Source of the DNA: a bacterium
Lineage (GTDB): Bacteria > KSB1 > UBA2214
Length of the DNA stretch: 11,436 bases
Direction of reading: 5' to 3'
Assembly: GCA_029560815.1 (NCBI GenBank)
Contig: JAKQKF010000078.1
Coordinates: 1-11,436, forward strand
The notes under the pieces were generated by a model. The model ran no database searches, was not told the origin of the DNA, and worked only from the letters and a program-made list of their open reading frames with translations. Below, piece after piece: positions 7,434 through 11,436 of the stretch. Both the position numbers and the translations under genes were made by a program. The stretch's first letter is position 1; each line of letters begins with the position of its first letter.

Positions 7434-9716
7434 TCACCTCAGGTAGAGCATCTTGCGGGTCCGGGTGCTGCGCAGGCCCTCAGGGCCGGAGAGCACCAGG
7501 CGGCAGAAATAGCAGCCGCCGGCCAGGCCGGAGTCCGCCGGCGCAAAGGTTGCCTGATGAACCCCGGCCTGCTCCAATCCCTCGGCCAGCACTGCCACGC
7601 GGCGGCCGGCCAGATCATAGACCTCCAGCCGCACCTGCGCGGGGGCGGCGAGATGATAGCGGACCAGGGTGGAGGGATTGAAGGGATTGGGATAGTTCTG
7701 CTCGAGCAGGAAGGAGCCGGGCGGCTGCGGGTCCGTGCGCACGCCGCTCGTCTTCTCCTGCACCTTCTCCTCCGGGGCTGCGCCCTTGTCCCAGTAGCGC
7801 CACTCGGCCCCCAGCTTGTAGTAAAAATGGTTGAGGTTGTCAACGAGCTGGGAATCGAAGGAGATCCAGGACGCGGCACTGCTGCGGTGCACCTCGACGG
7901 CGAGAATATTCTCCCCGTCCCGCAGCTTGCCGAGCAGGCCGTTGCTTGCGTTGATCACCACCATCTCGTTCATGGTCATCGGCCGGGCCGCCGGGAGGTT
8001 GTAGGCGGGCTCCGCGCCGGCCGGCATGTTGGGGCGCTGAATCTCCTCGCCGTTGAGATAAACGATGGCGCCGTCGCCGCCCTTGATCAGGGTGCCCATG
8101 CCGGCGATGGCGGCGAGGTCAGCGATGGTGAATTTGCGGCGGAAATAGGCGGCATCGACCGGGGCGATGAGCGTCCGGTTGGCAGAGACGGAGGCGCTGC
8201 CAAGCGGCGCCGGCCCCACCGGCCAGCCGCTGTCATCGTACTCCGGCTCCCTCCAGTTGCGCACCGCTCTGGTGGTATCGACTGTAAAATGGAGTACGGC
8301 CGGGCTGCTCATGGCGTTGCCGGCCTGGTCAATCGCGCTGAGATAAAGGGTGTAGCTGCGGCCGTGCTCCACCGGTATGTCCGTCCGGTGCAGCCGGCGG
8401 CCGGTGGTGGCGAAGGTGTGCTCCATTTCCGCCCAGGACTGCGCCTGCGTGCTCCAGCGCACCGTGGCATAGCTGTCGGTTTCCACAGTCAGCTTGAAAA
8501 GCGGGCTGTAGAGGGTGAAGGGCTCCCCGGCCGGGAGCGCCGTGAAGCGGGGCGGCGTGGCATCCGCTTCATCCTGCCAGATCCGCAGGCTGTCGATGGC
8601 GGCGATGAGCCGGCCGGCGATTTGGTAGTGGGTGGCGACGTTGGGATGGCCGCCGTTGACGTAGCCGGTGTTAAAGTAGGGGAAATCGGCGTAATGGATC
8701 CGGCCATTGCCGGCGGCCTGCGCCTCCCGGACCACGGCGGCGGTCAGCTCCTGCAAGAGTTCGACATGGGGGGCGAAGGCGAGGATCGTGGCCGCGGGAT
8801 AGAGGCCGGACAACCGGGCGACGAATTCGTGATAGCGGTTCTTGAAGAGAACCTGGTTTTCCGCGCTGACCCCGCCGCTGTAGCCCCCGAGGCCGGAATA
8901 GTCGTTGAGGCCGAGGCAGATCACCACCAGGTCGGGCTGCCAGCTGGAGAAATTCCAGGGATAGCCGCTGGAATAGACCACCGTCCGGTCAAAGAGGGCG
9001 GGGATGGTGCCGGTGGCATCCCCCTTGTAATCCACCGCCATGCCGTAGCCCGAGATGCTGCACATATGGTATTGAGCGTTGAAATGGCGCGCGGTGATGG
9101 GGCCGAATCCCTCATGGATATTGGTATACGGGGCGGGATCCGGCGGGGTATCGGTATAGGCGTATTCGTTACCGGAAGCGCTGGTGAACGAGTCGCCGAT
9201 GAACTCGATCCGGCGTGCCGGTTTTGCGGGCGGGGGCAGCAGCTCTTTGCCCTCATCGAGGAGGAGACCGTTGAAGGTGAAACGGCTCCACCAGTACTCA
9301 TTGCGCTTGGTGAGCAGCAGGGAGTGCTGGCCGTCAGGCAGCCCCTCCACCACGCTGTAGCTGGCCGTGCCGGACTTCATGCCGTGGAAGATGGTTACAA
9401 GTTCGCCATCGATGAAGAGGTTCCAGTAATAGGCGTCGTCGGTCATGCGCAGCCCGAGGCTGGTCCCTTCGAAATCAGCGCGGATATAGACCCCCGGCCA
9501 GCCGTGCGCGGGGGCGAGGGGATCGGTGAAATCCCAGCGGCCGAAGTACTGGATATGGGGATGGTCCGCGGAGAAGAGCCGGGTGCCCGCGAGGGATGCG
9601 GCCGTCGCCGCAGCGGCCGTCGCCGTGGCAGCCGGTGAAAGCGGCGCGGGAGCGGACTGTGCCGGCGCCGGAGCAGCGGCGAAGGCGATGAGCAGTGCGA
9701 TGCGAAGAGTTTTCAT
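7434..9716 (-). CDS. Secreted CE2-like SGNH/GDSL esterase with C-terminal type IX-like sorting domain
   Basis: This 760-residue exported multidomain protein probably removes acetyl groups from polysaccharide outside the cell. It opens with a signal peptide (residues 1-20) and an Ala/Pro/Thr linker (21-44). A jelly-roll domain follows (about 45-160), as in carbohydrate esterase family 2, then an SGNH hydrolase domain (about 168-378). The latter has nucleophile block IGDSFTSASGNE (S176), SGYG (222-225), GLND (269-272) and GGHPNVATH (H357). Position 354, where most SGNH enzymes carry the catalytic Asp (three before the His), is Asn, which fits the Ser-His dyad reported for some CE2 enzymes. Then come an Ig-like module (about 388-480), a galactose-binding-like beta-sandwich (about 483-630), and the C-terminal domain LLEQNYPNPFNPSTLVRYHL (670-689) to RTRKMLYLR, which matches the type IX secretion/sorting domain (TIGR04183 type). 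The gene starts 18 bp after the flavin reductase stop. The exact substrate is not shown. Confidence 0.88.
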   Translation of the reverse strand: MKTLRIALLIAFAAAPAPAQSAPAPLSPAATATAAAATAASLAGTRLFSADHPHIQYFGRWDFTDPLAPAHGWPGVYIRADFEGTSLGLRMTDDAYYWNLFIDGELVTIFHGMKSGTASYSVVEGLPDGQHSLLLTKRNEYWWSRFTFNGLLLDEGKELLPPPAKPARRIEFIGDSFTSASGNEYAYTDTPPDPAPYTNIHEGFGPITARHFNAQYHMCSISGYGMAVDYKGDATGTIPALFDRTVVYSSGYPWNFSSWQPDLVVICLGLNDYSGLGGYSGGVSAENQVLFKNRYHEFVARLSGLYPAATILAFAPHVELLQELTAAVVREAQAAGNGRIHYADFPYFNTGYVNGGHPNVATHYQIAGRLIAAIDSLRIWQDEADATPPRFTALPAGEPFTLYSPLFKLTVETDSYATVRWSTQAQSWAEMEHTFATTGRRLHRTDIPVEHGRSYTLYLSAIDQAGNAMSSPAVLHFTVDTTRAVRNWREPEYDDSGWPVGPAPLGSASVSANRTLIAPVDAAYFRRKFTIADLAAIAGMGTLIKGGDGAIVYLNGEEIQRPNMPAGAEPAYNLPAARPMTMNEMVVINASNGLLGKLRDGENILAVEVHRSSAASWISFDSQLVDNLNHFYYKLGAEWRYWDKGAAPEEKVQEKTSGVRTDPQPPGSFLLEQNYPNPFNPSTLVRYHLAAPAQVRLEVYDLAGRRVAVLAEGLEQAGVHQATFAPADSGLAGGCYFCRLVLSGPEGLRSTRTRKMLYLR
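9598..9627 (-). repeat. 15-bp tandem duplication in the Ala-rich linker of the esterase
   Basis: Two adjacent 15-mers, gcggccgtcgccgca (9598-9612) and gcggccgtcgccgtg (9613-9627), differ only at the last two bases. They encode the Ala/Thr-rich linker just after the signal peptide. It is an in-frame duplication typical of flexible linkers, and likely variable in length between relatives. Confidence 0.6.
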
Positions 9717-9734
9717 ATTCGGTTTTCTGTGACC

Positions 9735-10259
9735 TCACTCCTGCCCGGTGTTGAAGGAATCATCGATCCAGATAGCGAGGGGTTCGCCCCAGTAGATGCG
9801 GTGATAGTCTTTTTTGGGATAGTTGCCTTCGACCCCGGGCTGGAGGAAACGGCCGGGATCGAAGTCCTGAAAGGCCATGGTGCGGCACTCGAAGGAGAGG
9901 GCGGCCTCGGCGACCCGCGGCACGGCGATGGTCGTACTCTCAATGGGCGCCAGGCCGGCCTTCTGCCATTTATTGACATCGCGGCCGCTGTGAGAACCGC
10001 AGTAATTGAGGGCGCCGTGGAACCTCGCCGGCATGACGTTCAGGGTGAACTCGGGGTGCTCTTCGAGCAGCCGCCAGGTGTAGCGGGTCGGGCGCACATA
10101 GATGGTGACCATGGGCTTGTTCCAGAGGGTGCCAAAGCCGCCCCAGGAGACCGTCATGGGGTTGGGGTGTTCCACGCCGGCGACCAGCAGCGCCCAGCTC
10201 TTGTCGAGGAGATCGAAGGGCGAGATCACCAGTTCGGAGGGATTGAGTTGTTTGAGCAT
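9735..10259 (-). CDS. Flavin reductase family protein (FMN-binding split barrel)
   Basis: This is a 174-residue cytoplasmic protein without signal or membrane segment. The order of motifs fits the flavin reductase-like FMN-binding split barrel (PF01613, flavoredoxin type): an early strand WALLVAGVEHPNPMTVSWGG (27-46), the segment KPMVTIYVRPTRYTWRLLEE (48-67), EFTLNVMP (70-77) and a GRDVNKW loop (92-98), followed by AVPRVAEAALSFECR. The MTVSWGGFGTLW stretch is where such proteins bind FMN. Flavoredoxin-like members move electrons from NAD(P)H or ferredoxin-type donors, but the partner is not encoded nearby. AGGAAG about five bases before the ATG supports the start. It is the first gene of the minus-strand cluster, 18 bp ahead of the esterase, with no obvious metabolic link to the two secreted proteins downstream. 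Confidence 0.88.
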   Translation of the reverse strand: MLKQLNPSELVISPFDLLDKSWALLVAGVEHPNPMTVSWGGFGTLWNKPMVTIYVRPTRYTWRLLEEHPEFTLNVMPARFHGALNYCGSHSGRDVNKWQKAGLAPIESTTIAVPRVAEAALSFECRTMAFQDFDPGRFLQPGVEGNYPKKDYHRIYWGEPLAIWIDDSFNTGQE

Positions 10260-10440
10260 CTCTACTTCCTTTCAGGAGGTGCGAACGCCGCCGGTCGCGA
10301 TGGGGCCCGGGAGAGTCGGGTTGTCCCTGTGCAGCTCCGGCCGAGGCGAGTGGAACAATTATTGCTGAGAAAACAGTACGAGAAAACTTTCGGGCCCGGC
10401 AAGCACCATTTTATGCGCAAACGAGGGAGATGTCGCACCG
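10260..10440. other. Divergent intergenic region between flavin reductase and LamG-like genes
   Basis: The 181 bp between two divergently oriented starts must hold promoters for both directions. The AT-richest stretch is about 10351-10390 (AACAATTATTGCTGAGAAAA and after). I searched both strands for -35/-10 pairs and for the Bacteroidota TTTG/TANNTTTG pattern and found no convincing match. The octamer GGGCCCGG occurs on both sides of this stretch (near 10303 and 10392). No terminator, riboswitch or ORF is evident. Confidence 0.4.
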
Positions 10441-11436
10441 ATGCGTCGATTCAATTACAATTTTGTAGCCCGCAGGGGCCATTTTCGTGCTTCATTCACG
10501 GCGCTGCTTCAGGCGGCCCTTTTTCTGTTCGGGCTGCTGACCGGGAGGGCGGCCGCCCAGCCCCTTCATCAGCATCTGCTCTACTCTCATCCCCTGACCT
10601 CTTCTCAGAGCGAGCAGGGGCTCCTGCTTCAGAACACGGACGGCGAGTTCACGGCCGCGGGATGGCACTCCCTCAGCGCCACCAGTCAGCTTTTCATCAC
10701 CCTGCCCGCAGGACTGCCCTTCGCCGCCACCTTTTCGGTCAAGGTGAGCAATTTCGATCCCTTTAACCAGAACATCAACCAGAAGCAGCCGATCATCGAT
10801 CTCTATTCGCAGCCCTGCGGCAACAAGGAGATCTATGAGACCGACGGCGCCTGGTTTCACCTCATCAGCGGCACGGGCTACGAATCCGGCGTGCCGGGCG
10901 AGGCCGGCTTCAAACTCTGGGCCGCCCCGCGCGGCGTGGATTCGAAGGACGAGGAGCGGGTGATGAACGACGCCCGCTGGGATCCGGCCAGAACCTACGA
11001 GTTCACCTTTATCTGGAACGGAGCCCGGCTCTGGTTTCTGGTCGACGGCATCGAAAAGATGGAACTACCCTATGCCGGCCAGGTGGAGCCCTTCCGCTAC
11101 ATCTTTCTCGGCAAGGACAATCTGATCTACGGCTATACCGCCCAGCCCGGGCCCCTCTTTTCCGATCTGCGCATCTATGGTGAGCCGCCGGGCGAATCGC
11201 CGGTGACCGCCATCACCCGGCCCGGCTATCGCGCCGTCCGCAGGGCCGTTGGCGACCAGGTCTACAACGATCGCAGTTACCTCTATACAGAGATCCCCGC
11301 CCGCTTCTCCGACTATTACTGGATCATGACTGCCAACGATGACAAGGGGAACACGGAGGAAAATTTCCTCCAGTTCCATACAGAGAGAGCCCTCCACCTG
11401 GTCGTCGCCATCGATGCCTCCGCGCCTGCGCCGCCC
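10441..11436 (+). CDS. Secreted LamG/concanavalin-like surface protein, N-terminal part (3'-truncated by window edge)
   Basis: The frame is open from ATG 10441 to the window end, 332 codons with no stop. GAGGGAG at 10423-10429 is a plausible, slightly distant ribosome site. The N-terminus is a long signal peptide with basic n-region, hydrophobic core ALLQAALFLFGLL (21-33) and likely cleavage at about 39-40 (GRAAAQ). Residues about 45-246 are beta-rich, with FSVKVSNFDP, TYEFTFIWNGARLWFLVDG (185-203) and LFSDLRIYG (239-247). Such strands, including the W-x-G-x-x-x-x-x-V-D-G turn and terminal D-L-R-I-Y-G, are characteristic of LamG/concanavalin A-like sandwiches that bind or cleave glycans. A second module starts near 255 and includes VYNDRSYLYTEIPARF (274-289) and IMTANDDK (295-302), which recalls a small surface-protein module that often ends in VYVA-D-like strands. 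No catalytic residues are visible, and the C-terminal half is missing. It is divergent from the flavin reductase and esterase cluster. Confidence 0.82.
   Translation, partial: MRRFNYNFVARRGHFRASFTALLQAALFLFGLLTGRAAAQPLHQHLLYSHPLTSSQSEQGLLLQNTDGEFTAAGWHSLSATSQLFITLPAGLPFAATFSVKVSNFDPFNQNINQKQPIIDLYSQPCGNKEIYETDGAWFHLISGTGYESGVPGEAGFKLWAAPRGVDSKDEERVMNDARWDPARTYEFTFIWNGARLWFLVDGIEKMELPYAGQVEPFRYIFLGKDNLIYGYTAQPGPLFSDLRIYGEPPGESPVTAITRPGYRAVRRAVGDQVYNDRSYLYTEIPARFSDYYWIMTANDDKGNTEENFLQFHTERALHLVVAIDASAPAPP

Noticed and set aside
3841..9638. Very long plus-strand frames opposite ettA (582 codons, from 3841), opposite the Cys/His protein (618 codons, from 5590) and opposite the esterase (693 codons, from 7557)
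   Set aside because: Their translations are His/Arg/Ala/Gly/Asp-rich without domains. The opposite strand encodes clear families over the same bases. Long antisense frames are expected from strong GC bias at third codon positions.
10260..10440. Riboswitch, small RNA or palindromic operator in the divergent intergenic region
   Set aside because: Only short GC palindromes (GGGCCC type) are present. There is no extended stem set, conserved riboswitch core or clear promoter pair.
10492..11397. Minus-strand frames at 10492-10860 and 11065-11397
   Set aside because: Both are shadows of the plus-strand LamG-like gene, which has a signal peptide and continuous beta-rich domains.
1..11436. Defence island, mobile element, CRISPR array or biosynthetic cluster
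   Set aside because: No transposase, integrase, restriction, toxin, Cas, NRPS/PKS or repeat-spacer pattern is seen on either strand.

Overview
The window reads as a GC-rich bacterial chromosome segment, densely packed with genes. No phage, insertion sequence, CRISPR, tRNA or rRNA signal is visible. One secreted enzyme ends in a type IX-like C-terminal sorting domain with the NYPNPFNPS motif, which is typical of the FCB superphylum (Ignavibacteria, Calditrichota/KSB1-type lineages and relatives). The PIG-L deacetylase plus SSS symporter pairing fits that group. High GC and Ala-rich linkers suggest an uncultivated FCB lineage rather than a classical low-GC Bacteroidete. This placement is an inference from motifs only.

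Layout. (1) Bases 1-3306, plus strand: a three-gene, translationally coupled unit. It holds the C-terminal part of a large PIG-L-type deacetylase with NEW3 and amidotransferase-like domains, a 53-residue single-span membrane protein, and an SSS-family sodium:solute symporter. Each junction overlaps (ATGA, then TGATG). (2) Around 3305-3343: a strong GC hairpin whose U-tract serves the minus strand; it separates the two convergent units. (3) Bases 3401-10259, minus strand, read from right to left: a flavin-reductase family protein, a secreted CE2-like SGNH esterase with a C-terminal sorting domain, a secreted protein with a probable NlpC/P60-like Cys/His centre, then the ABC-F translation factor EttA and a YjbQ-family protein. 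The first three genes are tightly spaced (18 bp, then an overlap). ettA follows after a 97-bp gap and probably has its own promoter. (4) Bases 10441-11436, plus strand and divergent: the start of a secreted, LamG-like surface protein that runs off the window.

How it fits together. The plus-strand unit looks like a deacetylase and transporter module in which the tiny membrane protein could be an accessory subunit of the symporter. The esterase, the NlpC/P60-like protein and the LamG-like protein point to extracellular or cell-envelope glycan handling. ettA and yjbQ are housekeeping genes. I do not see a defence or other clearly new multi-gene system. The best candidates for a second look are the small membrane protein coupled to the symporter and the unassigned secreted Cys/His protein.
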